Shown piece by piece: positions 34,450 to 46,924 of a stretch of DNA of 64,000 nt. Both the position numbers and the translations under genes were made by a program. This DNA is from Excoecaria cochinchinensis (lineage: Eukaryota; Streptophyta; Magnoliopsida; Malpighiales; Euphorbiaceae), in NCBI GenBank assembly GCA_947683425.1, contig CANTUQ010000031.1:2305001-2369000 (forward strand), written 5' to 3'. Below the pieces are notes generated by a model. It saw only the letters and a list, made by a program, of their open reading frames with translations. It had not been told where the DNA came from and did not search any database. The number at the start of each line of letters is the position of its first letter. Positions within the stretch are counted from its first letter, which is position 1.

Positions 34450-36576
34450 CTGTGATGTGCGCACAACCCGATTGGCCTCAAAAGCCAGCTTTTAGGGCCA
34501 GAGAGGGTTCACGTCTAGATATTGGGTAACATGAGATATTTTGAAATCTCTTCCCAATAGAACATTGGGGAAGTTTATCTAATCCCATGAAACCTTTAGG
34601 CACTTTTGAGGTATTTTGGAGTCACCACCCAATTTATAAAAAATGGGGAAAGTTCATCTAACCTCGGAGGTCTAAACCATAGAGTTGTTTAGAACTTCAC
34701 TCTTATTAATGCCTTGGTTAAATTATAAGTGAGTTTTTAACAATTAATTTTCCATCTCTCATCTCACACGATCATGCATTAAAATTTAAAGAGCATATCA
34801 AGCACCGAAGGGAAAGCGATAAAATAATAAAAAATAAAACAAATTACAAAATGAAATTGGGATAAAAAATACAATCCCTCAAAATATTAAAATAAACAAA
34901 AACTTAAATAAATTGGGGCAAAAAATACAATCCCTCGAAATATTAAAATAACATAAATAAGACACATACATAAAAAGGGGTATTATTTGAAATAAGAACA
35001 TTGATTCTTTCATGCACACTTAAAAAAAATGAAGAGTTATTCTTATGTGTTATTAAGGAAGTCGGGATGAGTGATCCCATTTTGAGGAAAATTAACTCTT
35101 CTTTTAAAAATGAGATTTTATTGGTTAAAATTAGGACATTCTTTTAAAATCGAGATTTTATTGGTTAAAATTAGGACATTGGTCCTATTTTATTAGAAAA
35201 AAATTCAATTTGTTAATAAAAAATATTTTTCATGATTTTCTTTTTAACGTGTGTAAAATAAAATAAATTTATTACAAATTAAACTAAATAATAGAATAAA
35301 GGACAAAATAATGAAAAATAATAAAAATAATAAAAAATGACAAATCAAACCAAAAGATGCCTCTAAATCTCCATGGATCCCCCATTTGCAAGCGAAAATG
35401 CTCACGCAAGAAAAAATAAGATTTGTAGACAATAAAAATAAAATAAAAATAGATGTTAGTAAATAAATCTAAAAATTAGTTAAATCACATATAAAAATAA
35501 ATATTATCACATAAAAAAATAAAAAGAAATATTTTATTTGTGAAAAATATTAAAATCATGCAAAAAAGCGCATATCATGCGAAAATGGATCAAAAACAGG
35601 ACAAAACGGAGCAAAATACACTAAAGGATGAAAAATCCCTCCCCTCCTTCCCGCCCCTCGTGGGAAAGGAGGTGGAGCAACATAGTAACATTTTTTTTCT
35701 CCCTTTCTTGTCAAATATTCACCAAAACAATATTATTTCATGTAATTTTATGTGTTTTTAGATGATTTCTTGCTATATTAATGCAAAAAACCCTTAAAAC
35801 AACTCAAATCATGAACACAAAAAATAACAAATCAAAGAATTGACCACATAAAATTTCTAGTTTTAAGAACATGCAACAATGGTGAAAAATAAAGAAAAAA
35901 ATTGATGAAAGAATGCAATTGATCCCAGAAATTTACCCTTAGAATTGTAGATCTGGAGGAATTGAATTATGAATAATTTTCCTTGTCAAAATCCACAAAA
36001 ATCAAACTAAAAATAAGAAAAATAACACAAGTTTCTCTCTCTAAAAACTCAAGAAATTATTTGAATAAAAGGAAGAAAATTTCGCAATCTTAAGAAAAGA
36101 GAATTAATTTCTCTATCTCAAGTATTGTTTTTTTATTAAAAACCAAAACATTTCTAGAAGAAAAATCGTTTTAAATCTCTCACAAAAATTCTGAAGAATC
36201 AAATACGAAGTTCCCCTTTTTCTCTCTCTAAGATAAACTATTTTATATCCCTCTCCCTAAAAAATCAGATTTTAGGAAGAGATTAAGTCAATTAAATTCC
36301 CATTTTTAATTTTGAAACGGAAAAAACGGATGTAACATCCAAAGATCCCGGAAAAACATTGGAATTAAATTCAAAATTATATTCCATTATTTTTGGGGAA
36401 CAAAAACGCTTGAAAGAGGAAGAAGATGATGAAAGGCAGCCTAACCGCCCCTCAAATTTTTTTTTTTTGGGAACTTGACAAGGAAATATCACTTTCCACC
36501 TTTTTGCCTGTGAACAGGCATTAATTTCATCACTGGGTGACCCTAATCTAGACTGACTCGAAACCTGATGTCTATA
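34450..36576 (-). mobile_element. Inverted Tat-like LTR
   Basis: On the minus strand it starts TATAGACATCAGG at 36576 (TGTAGACATCGGG with changes) and runs through AT-rich DNA to the 'gggtggtgactccaaaat' block near 34630 and the 98-bp repeat words. It parallels LTR T1 (10829-13640). Its 3' end is cut by the Athila 3' LTR. It carries no large dyad array at the place where T1 and T2 have one. Confidence 0.75.
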
Positions 36577-36921
36577 GGGGTCTAGGGAGAATGTAGTCAA
36601 CAATGATGTGGATCTTCCAGTTAAGGGTCGCAATCACAACCGTGCCCATACATCTGAGCTCAAATTAATGGCCAGCACACAACTTGTGTCATGGCGGATG
36701 ACGGATCTTCCAGTAATGTCTGTCCACTGGTGGCACTACCTGTTTTGGGGATGAATAAGGACATGCTAAGTAGATTTGATCTAACCATCATAGCCTATGA
36801 TAAATCACTAAGACAAGCTGGCACTTTCAACCAACTTCTCTGTGTTACTAGGGAGGTCGTGGTTTCATAAGCTATGAGGGGTTCCATCTACCCTTCGCCA
36901 AATAATCAAGATCCCCATGAG
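36577..36921 (+). pseudogene. Tat-like pol protease remnant, left part
   Basis: Reads DVDLPVKGRNHNRA, then DDGSSSNVCPLVALPVLG, MNKDMLSRFDLTIIAYDKS. The DDGSS..NVCPL string is the protease active-site region typical of Tat-lineage elements. A stop after 'EVVVS' and other breaks are present. Solo LTR C is inserted here; the frame resumes at 42769. It is one of the few pol traces of this lineage in the window. Confidence 0.75.
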
Positions 36922-37029
36922 TGTAACAACACGATTTGGCCCCAGTGGAATTTCGGAATTTTAGCTCGGGAATTCTAGAGTTTGTGTGTGTAATAGAGTG
37001 TATTTGAGTAAGTGACTTGTGTGTGGGTT

Positions 37030-37064
37030 CTATCGCGAGCACGACAGTGTCGCGGGCGCGATAG
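37030..37064 (+). repeat. Bipartite TCGCGAG dyad near the start of LTR C
   Basis: TCGCGAGCACGA and TCGCGGGCGCGA, 17 bp apart, framed by CTA and TAG, 108 bp from the LTR start. LTR D has its counterpart 73 bp from its start. Confidence 0.85.
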
Positions 37065-37112
37065 AATGCTCCATGTGAAGCCTATTTGAGTTGGACTATT
37101 TGATGTGTATCG

Positions 37113-37192
37113 GACACGTGGCAGCGTATGAGTTTGACAAGTGGCATCGTAGGGAAGTGACACATGGCTACAAGGGAGAGTGACATGTGGCA
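37113..37192 (+). promoter_or_regulatory. Four G-box-like repeats in LTR C
   Basis: GACACGTGGCA, GACAAGTGGCA, GACACATGGCT and GACATGTGGCA at roughly 22-bp steps. The first has an exact CACGTG core. LTR D has the same series inverted (41740-41850). Confidence 0.55.
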
Positions 37193-37496
37193 TGGGACTT
37201 TTTGGATTGAGATGGATTAATTGAGGTTGGTTGGCCTTTAATGAGGTTAGTGGGCATTAATGTGAATAGTAAATATTGGATTAACATTGACCAACTTCCC
37301 ATTCTTCTTTCACGTTGGTTTCTTGCTTTGGCCTTTTGTTTTTCCTTTCTTTCTCTTTTTCTTTGGTTTTACCGTGTCCTCCTTGCTTTGCCCTCTCTCT
37401 TGTTCTTTTCCTCTTCATTTGCTTGGTTATTTGGGAAGAACCACTTAGATTGGCTTAGAGAGAGTGTAGTAGAACTTGATTAGGTCTCTTCAAAAA

Positions 37497-37503
37497 GGTA
37501 AGT
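37497..37503 (+). other. Splice-donor-like GGTAAGT in LTR C
   Basis: AAAAAG|GTAAGT after a CT-rich tract, about 0.57 kb from the LTR start. Equivalent sites occur in D, F, H and I, with GGTGAGT in both LTRs of G. Confidence 0.45.
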
Positions 37504-38331
37504 TGGATTTATTCTTCGATCTGACCTCCTTTTTCTTTCTGTTTTTGATTTAAAGTGAGAAGAAGTTTAACTTAAGTGTTTTCTATGTGGTTTGTGGGAG
37601 CTATGAATAAGAGATTGGATAAAGAAAAGGAAAAGGGTGGAGCTGAATAGAGTATAGAGTTCAAGCTTCCTAGAGGTAGGGATCGAGTGCGATCTTATTG
37701 TTTTTTTGCATATGTTTACATGAAATATGTTTGAATAGAGAGATGCTTGATGAGCTTTAATTAGCTCAAGTGCTCTTTTAGAGTATATTTGTTAGATGTT
37801 CATTTTGATTGCTTGCAGTGTTTCTATGTTATATGTATTTAGATATGTTTGTGATCATGTATTAGATCATATTGCATGAGTTTTGGATGTGTTAGATGGC
37901 TTCCATATAGCTTTTGTGTATAAAGTGTGATGTCTGTTCGGTTTTCGTCAGACCTCTGTATGATGTTTTCAACATAAGTAGAGTTATAGGGCTTCAATCG
38001 TATTGGTTCAAATTGTATCTGAAATTTAAGATCCGTAGCTAAATATCTCTAAGAGGGTGCTGGAGCTAATTCTGGCTCTATGATCCTCGAAAATGCTAAA
38101 AACCGAAGTGTCTTTGTTTGGGTCGGGTGGCTGGAATAGTATAGCTTGTTTAGCTCACATCTGGCGTTGTCTCTGTCCAAATGACCTAAAATTTGTCCCA
38201 TTTGAAATTTAATTTCCTAGGGAACAATTGTTAAGAAGAAAGTGTTGCCTGTAAATGACGTTTACAGGTCAGTTTAGATGATGCAAATTTGAGGTGAGAA
38301 GCAGGCTTGTAAAGGTTCCTGACGGAGCCTT

Positions 38332-38631
38332 CTGTCGCGAGCGCGATAGTGGTCGCGATCACAATAGAGACACATTCTTCAGCAAGTTTGGCATTATCCT
38401 AGTCGTGTTGTGTAACATGTCTAGGAGAGAAGGAGGGAGTGAGCACAAGTCATGCTCAAGGAGCACGAGACGTGCTCACAGAGAGAGGAAAGTGAGAGCA
38501 CGTAATGTGCTCCAGGAAAAGGAAGGAGTGAGCACGAGTCATGCTCACAAAGAGAGAAAGTGGGAGCACGAAACGTGCTCCAGTTGAGTGAGAGAGTGAT
38601 TCGTGCTCAAGGAGCACGAGTCGTGCTCATG
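38332..38631 (+). repeat. Variable dyad array of LTR C
   Basis: A bipartite TCGCGAG motif (38332-38367) followed by six or more GAGCACGAGTCGTGCTC-type dyads (38437-38631). LTR D has a GTCACTACTCGTGAC array at the homologous place. Confidence 0.85.
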
Positions 38632-39570
38632 ACCTCTTCTTTTCTGTTGGTCCTATTTTGATCTATTGCTTCTGTTTTGAGTTGTTATATGTTTAGATGA
38701 GTTTTGCATATCACCATTTCGTCCATGTATGGTTTAAAATTATCTTTTAAACCTCTTGCATGATTAGTATTATTAAATGTACATGATTAATAAAAGTTGT
38801 ACATGAAGTAGATGCCTCTGAATTTGATGAATGTATTTGAATTATCGTGATGAATAGGTATTTGTGTATAGAGTATATGTGAGTTGGTTATTGAGCCTGA
38901 TTACCGTTATAGTGGATAGATAAGCATGCTTATAAAGGGTTAGAGTGCAGCTGCTAGAGTTGGCCTTAATTGTGCCCAAAGTTTTAAATATTCCATAGAG
39001 TTTGAGTTAATTCTCCATATGTAAGATACTGTTAACAGTATCTAGAGTTGCCCGTATCCACCATGAAAGGAATTTAGGCTTGTCAATGTTGTGTAGTGAA
39101 CTTGAGACGATAAAAAGTATTGCTCTGAATAAATGTTATAGTACATGAGAACAATGCTTAAAGTATATGCTTACATGAATGTGGACACACGATGTAACAC
39201 CCCCATACCCCGGTAAGGAATATCGGGGCGCTACGCGGACACTTACGTATACATGTACATGCATTAGCGGAAGCGATAGCATAAACACATCCATTTAAAA
39301 GTAATTAAATACTACACTAGGGCCCACTTGCATTTCATATTAACTACATATACATTTACACGTTCATATTACAACTGTTTCCATTTAGCTTTACATATAC
39401 AGTTACATGTAACAACTATACTCTTTTATTACATAATGATGTTATTCAAAATGTAAAAACTCTATCTCTAACTTATACAAAAAGAAGATCAAAATAAAAC
39501 TCCTAGTGGCCTTGACCAGCAAATGTCCGCTCACTGATCCGAACCTGTATACCTACACGGAAATAAACAT

Positions 39571-39598
39571 CCGTGCTAAGCGATAACGCTTAGTGGGG
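39571..39598 (-). promoter_or_regulatory. CTAAGC/GCTTAG hairpin of LTR D
   Basis: ccgtGCTAAGCgataacGCTTAGtgggg, 0.38 kb from the LTR 3' end. Confidence 0.6.
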
Positions 39599-40650
39599 AT
39601 GAAATAATACAAAGGACTTCATTACGAAGTCACAAGTAAATCACACAATCATATATCTCATGCAACAAATCAACTAGCTCATGCATGTAGCTCTTATACA
39701 TATATAGGTTGCATGTTCAATTATCAAAGCAGTAAACTCACAAGTATATAACATCTACTCTTTTACTTATTCATATACACTACAACTTGTATATATCATT
39801 TATTCAAATATACGCTATCATGTGTTCACATTCATGAAATCATGTACTTGTATACAGAACTGTAATGTACTTAGACATTACTTTCATGTGCTATAGCTTT
39901 TATTCAAAGCAATGCTTTTAATCATCTCAAGTTCACTACACAACTTTTAACAAAACAGGCTTGACTTCCTTTAGTTGCGGATACGGGACGCTCTATAATA
40001 AAAACATTTTCGGTAGACCGAAGTCACAAAACATTTTCATCTATCTCTATAAATGACCGTTCTCAGAGGTCGACCCGCTTCGCCCAAACGGGGCGGAACA
40101 TAGGCAGCTGCACTCGGTAATCCCTTTATAAGCATGCTTATCTATCCACTGCTATGGCCAGTCAGGCTAAACATAAAGACTCTATACTCTATATCAGATA
40201 CATTGCATGTACTCTACTGTTCATTCAAGAACATTATACACTATTTACATATTAATGGAGCAAACCATGTGTATACATATACCCTATGCATATACTCGCA
40301 TGTAGCCATATAATATCAATGCATCTTTGTACTCTACTTGACTAACTAATCAAATACACAATGCATTTTACATGTTCATAGACTTCACACATTATGAGTC
40401 AATCATAAATGATCAACATCACATACATATCATGTTCAATAATTAAAAAGCATATATACATTAATTTCACTATTAAACTCTTATGCCATAGCTTTAATCA
40501 CCTATATTTTCAATTGACAACCACTCACATACTCATTCCATAAGGTTAGAAATGAGTTGAACATGCTATAGGAACTTACCATGAAGTTCGGGTGCGATAC
40601 GGGTTCAATTCGGGAAGAAAAACACATAAAATGGTCAAAATAGAGAAGTG

Positions 40651-40740
40651 GAGGTCGTCACTACTCGTGACAGATGTCACTACTCGTGACAGTGGCCTAC
40701 TGTCACGACTCGTCACGGTCGTCACTACTCGTGACAGAGC
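40651..40740. repeat. GTCACTACTCGTGAC dyad array of LTR D
   Basis: Three GTCACTACTCGTGAC units plus one GTCACGACTCGTCAC on one side of a conserved flank. This replaces the TCGCGAG/GAGCACGAG words of LTR C. Confidence 0.8.
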
Positions 40741-41969
40741 CACGAACATCCAAACAGAAACCCAACAACATCAATTTTGTTCAGGCTAAACGGAAATCGA
40801 CACGACGTTTTTAGGCAAAACTTCCTTCTTAACAAATATTTCCTAGGATGTTAAATTTCAAATGGGACAATTTTCAAGTCAATTGGACATCCACAACAGA
40901 AAATATGATCTAAACAATCTAAACTGGTCAAATGAACCGGCCAAAGTAGAGACACCTCTGTTTTGGACATTTTTGAAGGTCTTAGAGCACAAATTTGCTC
41001 AAGCATATTTCTGTAACATTTATAGATATAGAAGTCATGGTTCCATTGGCTCAATAATCACTCAATTCAGAGGTCTATAACTATACCTATGGCAAAAACT
41101 TCACACAGAGGTCATATGACAATTAAACAGAATTTACCATATCAAATTTTATCATCAACAAATACACTCAACCAATCAATTCACATACTTCTAAGCATAT
41201 ATACACATATCACAAGTACCAAAAGCAATCAAAATGATATTTTCACACGATCCCAACCTCTAGGATGTTGATCACGGCCCTCTACTCAGTCCCGAGCTTC
41301 TCCTTTCCCTTGTCCAATCTTTTATCCACAGCTTTCATGCACCACCAACCAAGAGAACACTTAATCCAATATTCTTGACTTTAAATCAAAAACAGAAATA
41401 TATTCAAAGAAAAAGGAGGTCAGATCGGAGATTAGATCCAACTTACCTTTTGAAGAGACCTAATCAAGTCCTACTATGCTCTCTCTTAAAGCCACTTCAA
41501 GTAATTCTCTTGAAAAGCAAACCAAAAGAACAAAAAGAAAGAACAAGAGAGGGAGAACGGCTGAAGGCCTAAGAAAAGAGAATGAAATGGAGAACAAATG
41601 GCCAATAACAATCCAACGTGAGAAAAAGAAGGCAAAAGGCAAATGGTCAAACTCTATCCAACATTTACTATTCAATTTAATGCCACTTACCAAATTAATT
41701 ACATGCTTATCTCTTTACATAACATAAGCTTAACTCATGCCATGTGTCCAAATCCTACGATGCCACTTGTCAACCTCCTACGCCGCCACTTGTCACTCTT
41801 CTATAATGACACTTGTCAACTCTTCTTTGATACCATGTGTCAACTCCCTACAACTCCAAGTCTCTTAGTCCCACTTATGCACACATCTCGCGAGAGGGTT
41901 CTGTCATGCTCGCGACGGAACGCTCACGCCCGCACCAACCAACTGAAGTTTGAAAACCGCTAGAGGGCT

Positions 41970-42005
41970 CTATCGTGCCCGTGACACTTGTCGCGCTCGC
42001 GACAG
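41970..42005 (-). repeat. Bipartite TCGCGAG dyad near the start of LTR D
   Basis: 36 bp on the minus strand: TCGCGAGCGCGA and TCACGGGCACGA, 18 bp apart, framed by CTG and TAG. A further half-motif lies at 41898-41920. Confidence 0.85.
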
Positions 42006-42325
42006 AACTCTCGCACATAAACTTACCTTTTTCGAACAAAACTCTATAATTCTTCTAGGGCCACTTTGGGGTGTGACACACGATTGTTGAATATATATGA
42101 ATAAATGATCTGTACAAGTGTGTGAAAGTTATATGCTTGAGTTGTAGTGTACATGAATAAGTAAAAGAGCAGATGTTATATACATGTGAGCTCATAGTTT
42201 TTTGATAATTGAGCATGCAACCTATACACGTATAAGAGCTATATGCATGAGTTTATTTGATTTTGTGATATGAAATGTGTGATTTACATGTGACTTCGTA
42301 AAGAAGTCCCTTGCATTATTTTCAT

Positions 42326-42353
42326 CCCCACTAAGCATTATCGCTTAGCACGG
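42326..42353 (+). promoter_or_regulatory. CTAAGC/GCTTAG hairpin of LTR C
   Basis: ccccaCTAAGCattatcGCTTAGcacgg, 0.41 kb from the LTR 3' end. Confidence 0.6.
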
Positions 42354-42569
42354 ATGCTTATTTTTGTGTAGATACAGGTTCGAACCAGTGAGAGCATGCA
42401 TCTGCGGGTCAAGGCAACTTGGGAGTTTTGTTCATCTTTTTTGTATAAGTTAGAGATAGAGTTAGTGATGTTTTGAGTAACATCATTATGTAATAGAAGT
42501 AAATGAATCACATGTAAATGTATACGCAAATCTAAATGAGAATAGGTTGTAATACGAACATGTATAAAG

Positions 42570-42573
42570 ATGA

Positions 42574-42605
<32 letters not shown>
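42570..42605. repeat. (AT)n microsatellite in LTR C
   Basis: About 14 uninterrupted ta units near the 3' end of LTR C. Confidence 0.9.
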
Positions 42606-42768
42606 GTAATACATGTTGGGCCCTAGTGTAGTATTATTTCATTTTACTATCCTTATATGGATGTGTTTAATGCTATCGCTTCTGCTAGTGTATGTATATG
42701 TACATGTATACGTATGTGTCCGCTTGTGGTGCCCCGATATTCCTTACCGGGGGTATGGGGGTGTTACA

Positions 42769-42943
42769 ATGAGGGTCAAATCATAACAATCAAGGCGGCC
42801 AAAAAAAATCAAGTATCAGTTTTGGGGATTTTCAACCAGCCTTTCAGCAGATTTCATGTGGCCATGATAAATAAGGAGAACAATTCATTGGAAAGCCCTC
42901 ATGTTATTAAAATGATGAAAAAGATGAACTTCCTTTCGGAAGC
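42769..42943 (+). pseudogene. Tat-like pol remnant, right part
   Basis: Continues the 36577-36921 remnant across the LTR C insertion: HEGQIITIKAAKKNQVSVLG, then FHVAMINKENNSLESPHV. This is the region just after the protease in Tat-lineage pol. LTR E begins about 42944 and ends the trace. Confidence 0.65.
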
Positions 42944-43286
42944 TATAATGACCCAAAATTTACCCTAGTAGTATTGTGGCTTAATTAGGGTAATTGGATG
43001 AGTTTAAGTGGGATTTTTAATTTTGGATCTAAGAGTAATTGGAAATGAGGACCCAATTGCAATAAGTAAATAAGTTTAAATGGCTAAAGTGTTAATGTGC
43101 ATGATTAAGTTTAAGAAGGATTAATTAAGGGATAATTAAGATTAGCTTAAACTAATCTTGTTTGAGAAAAACAGCTAATGGAATCCAGGTGTTGATTGTT
43201 GGCTATGCCAACACATCCTAGTTCATGCAATTTATAGTGGGAAAAGACAGATTTTTCATTCATCTTTCTCTTTCCTAAATTCTGTT

Positions 43287-43341
43287 GTTCTTCTTCTTCT
43301 TTTTCTTCTTCTTCTTCTTCTTCTTCTTCTTCTTCTTCTTC
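43287..43341 (+). repeat. (CTT)n microsatellite in LTR E
   Basis: A run of about 16 ttc units inside the CT-rich part of LTR E. Confidence 0.95.
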
Positions 43342-44255
43342 CGTGACCCATCATCATCTTTAGCATTTGATTCCATAATTTCTGCTGAATGATTAGTTGA
43401 TTCCTTAGTAGAAGTTGAGTTATTGGCTAAGCAAGGAAAGGGAAAGAAGAGGGTTAATGATCAAGATACCAAGTGAGCATTGGAGCTAAGGAATAGAGGT
43501 TTGAGATTAGATTATATGTTAATATTTGATTAATGCATGAATGGTTAGTTTGGAATTCTATTGGTGTTCTTGATAGATGCATGGTTGTATAGCTTGAAGA
43601 ATGATATATGAACATGTGTGTGTTGATTGTGTTAGTTGATTTCCATGATTAATGCATGAAACTTTAATTTTTGGGAAGCTTGTGAAATTGCCGTGTGAAG
43701 TGGAAGTAAGGGTCTTTAATGAGAAGTGAAGTGTTTTGAGTTGGTCATGCATCTATATAAGAGTGTTAGATTGAGTATAGTAAATGGGTGTTGCCAAATT
43801 GGTTATCATATGTATGAAGTAGGAAAAATGTGCTTGTAGGGTAAGTTTTTGTGTAGGTTTTTCTTGACCTTTAGTGACTATTTTGCCCATAGATTGAGTT
43901 TTAGTGCTCCAGTTTAGTTGATTAAAATTTCATATGAAACCTAAGATCCACACCTAAAAATGTCTTAAAATATGGTTAGCTAATTCTAGCTCTAAGTGTC
44001 CCAAAAGTGGCCAAATCAGAGGTGTCTCTACTTTGGCGGGTTCATGGGAGCAGTATAGATTGTTTAATTTATATCTGACTTTTTAGATGTCCAAATTAAC
44101 TGCAACTTGTTCCATTTGAAACTTAACATCTTAGGGAACAATTGTTAAGAGGTAGTTTTGTCTAAAAATGAGGTTTAGACGTTGGCTTCACCTAAACAAA
44201 ATAGCATAGAGAAGCAGTCCTGAGTTTTGCTTCTATTTTGCTTATTTTTGGTATG

Positions 44256-44362
44256 TCACGGTCACAACCATATCAGTACCACCGTGATCAATGTCAAGAG
44301 AAGGCAGAATTGCATATATTTGGACCTCACGGTCACAACCAAATCATTGCCACCATGACCCT
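44256..44362 (+). repeat. GTCACGGTCACAACC element pair of LTR E
   Basis: Two diverged copies of a 'cacggtcacaacc..atc..taccaccgtgatc' unit about 73 bp apart at the standard variable-dyad position, about 1.3 kb into the LTR. Confidence 0.7.
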
Positions 44363-45339
44363 CCCCAGTTTTGTGTATTTTGTGTGTTTTTCTTTCCGAA
44401 ATGCACCCAAACTTCATTGCAAGTTCTTATAACTTATCCAACTCATGTTTAACATTGTAAACTGAGTATATAAATGTTTGACAATTGAACTCTAGGTAAA
44501 TGATGCTATGGCATAGTAATTTAATAAAGGAATTAAATGTATACATGCTTTTTAATTATTGAACATGACATGGCATATGATATTGATCATATATGACTGA
44601 ATCATATTTTATTGAGTCTATAGGTAAGCATGATTGAGTATATACTCAGTTAATGAGTTTGTTAATTTAACAACATTAAATTTGAACTATAGTGTGAATT
44701 TAGATAAGAAAATGTGAGCATGATGTAAACCTATTTGTACTAGTGTATGTTAACTTACACTATGATATAAATCTATGAGATTAATAATACTTGATGAGGA
44801 ACATAAGGTGTAAACCCTAGTGAATAAGTGTAACATGAGAATGTATAATGGAATGATAGTATGTTTATTAAGCCATGTGTGTGTACAAGGCATAATTTGA
44901 TGCGAGTGTGCTCAATGCAATGATGTTATTTTAAGAAACTATGTGAATATTTTACTATGTGAACGAACATTACTATGAGAATGAACAATACTATACGAAT
45001 GAGTATTACTATGCAAATGAGTAATATTATGCAAATAAATATTGCTATGTGAATGAATGATATTATATGCTTGATGATTAAATGGTGTGCTTACAGCATG
45101 AATGTACTTTTATTGACTAATAATAGTGTTATACATGTTATATTGTTTCACGTGGATAAATGAGTGATTATATTTAAGATAATGACAAATGTGATTTATG
45201 GTTTTAACCTTATGATTTGTTTAATTATTTGGAGATTAATAATGTGGCAATTCAGGTGAATATGAATTTATATATATGTATATAAGTTGTATGAATCAAA
45301 TGATGAAGTTTGACATACCTTGAATTTCATTCTGCCGGA

Positions 45340-45538
45340 TTGGGTTGGTATGTCATGGTGACAACCAAATGGTTTCCACCGTGAGGTACCCAGAGTTTAC
45401 ATTCTATTTTGTATTATTGGTATGTCACGGTGACAACCAAATGGTTTCCGCCGTGAGGTACCCAGAGTTTACATTCTGTTTTGTGTTATTGGTATGTCAC
45501 GGTGACAACCAAATGTTTGCCACCGTGAGGTACCTCTA
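45340..45538 (+). repeat. 76-bp tandem repeat with GTCACGGTGACAACC dyads
   Basis: Two and a half units of about 76 bp; each has 'ggtatgtcacggtgacaacc' and 'caccgtgaggtacc'. The CACGGTGA / CACCGTGA words form inverted pairs within a unit. A repeated 68-residue frame here is an artefact. Confidence 0.85.
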
Positions 45539-46612
45539 TTTTACACAATGAACTATAGTACTTGAATAAATGATATATACATGTATAATCTGTAACGACC
45601 CAAAAAGGGCCTAGTCGGAATTCGCATGCTAAGTCGAAAATTAACAGTATTTTAGTAATTTTGTGCATGTGGAAATTTGAGTAATTAAGGACCTAATAGC
45701 AAGATTAATCAAAGTTTTAAAAGTGAAGAGTTTATCTAGTGTGTGGTGTGTATGGTGCCAAGGAAGAGATAGTCAAGATAATTGACACTTGGCACCCTTG
45801 GAGAGTGACACATGGCATGTTAGGTGTTGGCATTTAATGAAAAAGGAAGAGAGAGGGAAGGGAGGGAAGAAAAAGGGGAAGCTTCCCGTGGAAGCTGTCT
45901 TTTTCCCCTCTTTCTTCACTCTTTCCCGTTCTCTCTACTCTCCCTTTCTTCATTTTCTGCTCTCAATCCCTCCTTTGTGTGCTTCCTTGAGTTTTGAGGA
46001 GGTTTTGCTGAGTTTCGAGCTGGGTTTTTTAAGAGGTAAGTGCTTGAGTTTTGATTTGGTTTCTTCATCTCTTTCTTCTTCTTGTTTTCTGGTTTTGGAT
46101 GACTGAATGAATGGTCTGATTTAAGTGTGTATTTGGCTGGGTTTTGTGCAAGAATCGGAGGAGAGAAGGAAGAGCAAAGGAAAAGAGAAAGTGGGATTTT
46201 GAAGTAGACGGTTTGAAGCTTCATTTTCAGGTTTGGGAGTTGTCTTGCTTATTTCTTCTCGGATCATGGTCTGATTGTTAATTTCTGAGTTTTAAGTGTG
46301 ATGCATGTGTTTGATTCTTGAGTAGTTAAGATGGCATAAAATGCTAGTGTTTTGATGAGCTATATGTGAGTTTTGTAGTGATTTTGGCAAGAGCTGTGTT
46401 TGGATTTTGGATTAGATGTCCTTGTGATGTAATTTGTATTTTAAGTTTATCTCTTGTTAATGATTAGTGTATGGAGTGTATGATTTGATCCTTATCAAGT
46501 TTGAATGCACTGGAGTGATGATTTAGCATGTAAATTGCATGAATGAGTGGTTTTGAAATTGTTGGACTTGAAGTGAAGTGCAAAATGCTGAGTTTCTGGG
46601 CAATTCTGGGCT

Positions 46613-46924
46613 CTGTTGCGAGCGTGATGTCTATCGTGAGAGCAACAAAGTGCGGAATGGCCTTCTTGTTGCTAAGGAGTCCTCTGTCGTGAGCGCAATA
46701 GAGAGCTCAGTAGGCCGAGCTGTGGTAAGCCGAGCCCCAGCGCGAACATGCATTCATGCGCGCACGCGAAGGGGAACTATCTGGTCTTTTTTGCGAGCGC
46801 GATAGAGCACGGTAAGGTGAGTGTCTGCCGAGCCGTGCTTTGTCATGAGCGCCTCTTAGCCCGAGCGCACGATGGGGCACTCTGCGCTCTGTCGCAAGCG
46901 TGATGCAAGTTGCGATCGCGAAAG
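46613..46924 (+). repeat. TCGCGAG-type dyad cluster of LTR F
   Basis: Bipartite motifs at 46613-46647 and 46889-46924 with degenerate single dyads at 46682, 46790 and 46840. Decayed CpGs (TTGCGAG, TCGCAAG) suggest an older array. Confidence 0.75.

Larger units (their letters stand above)
39193..42078 (-). mobile_element. Solo LTR D (2886 bp), TSD CACGA, nested in LTR C
   Basis: Plus-strand ends are TGTAACA...TGTGACA with CACGA at 39188-39192 and 42079-42083. Minus-strand order matches LTR C: bipartite dyad 41970-42005, G-box-like repeats, GGTAAGT (41441-41447), the ATTTGAAATTTAACAT block (40797-40873), dyad array 40651-40740, and hairpin 39571-39598. Same family and length as C. Confidence 0.93.
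36922..42768 (+). mobile_element. Solo LTR C (about 2.95 kb net), TSD ATGAG, split by LTR D
   Basis: TGTAACA...TGTTACA with ATGAG at 36917-36921 and 42769-42773. It is interrupted at 39192/42084 by LTR D. Landmarks in order: bipartite dyad 37030, G-box-like repeats 37113-37192, GGTAAGT 37497, conserved block 38195-38270, bipartite dyad 38332, GAGCACGAGTCGTGCTC array 38437-38631, AGTGGATA arm 38911, TATCCAC arm 39055, hairpin 42326-42353. Confidence 0.92.
42944..45590 (+). mobile_element. LTR E, first segment
   Basis: Starts TATAATGACCC (probably TGTAATGACCC with one change). Shares with LTRs C, D and I the block near 43930-44185 (TCCATTTGAAACTTAACATC, GGGAACAATTGTTAAGA). Its dyad word differs: TCACGGTCACAACC pairs at 44256-44362, then a tandem array at 45340. 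It is split by solo LTR F (TSD TAATC), by element G (TSD TGGAT) and by LTR H; the end is not visible. Confidence 0.75.

Noticed and set aside
38077..38631. Host gene with repeated GCTC...GAGC (97-codon frame at 38294)
   Set aside because: The frame is generated by the GAGCACGAGTCGTGCTC array inside LTR C.
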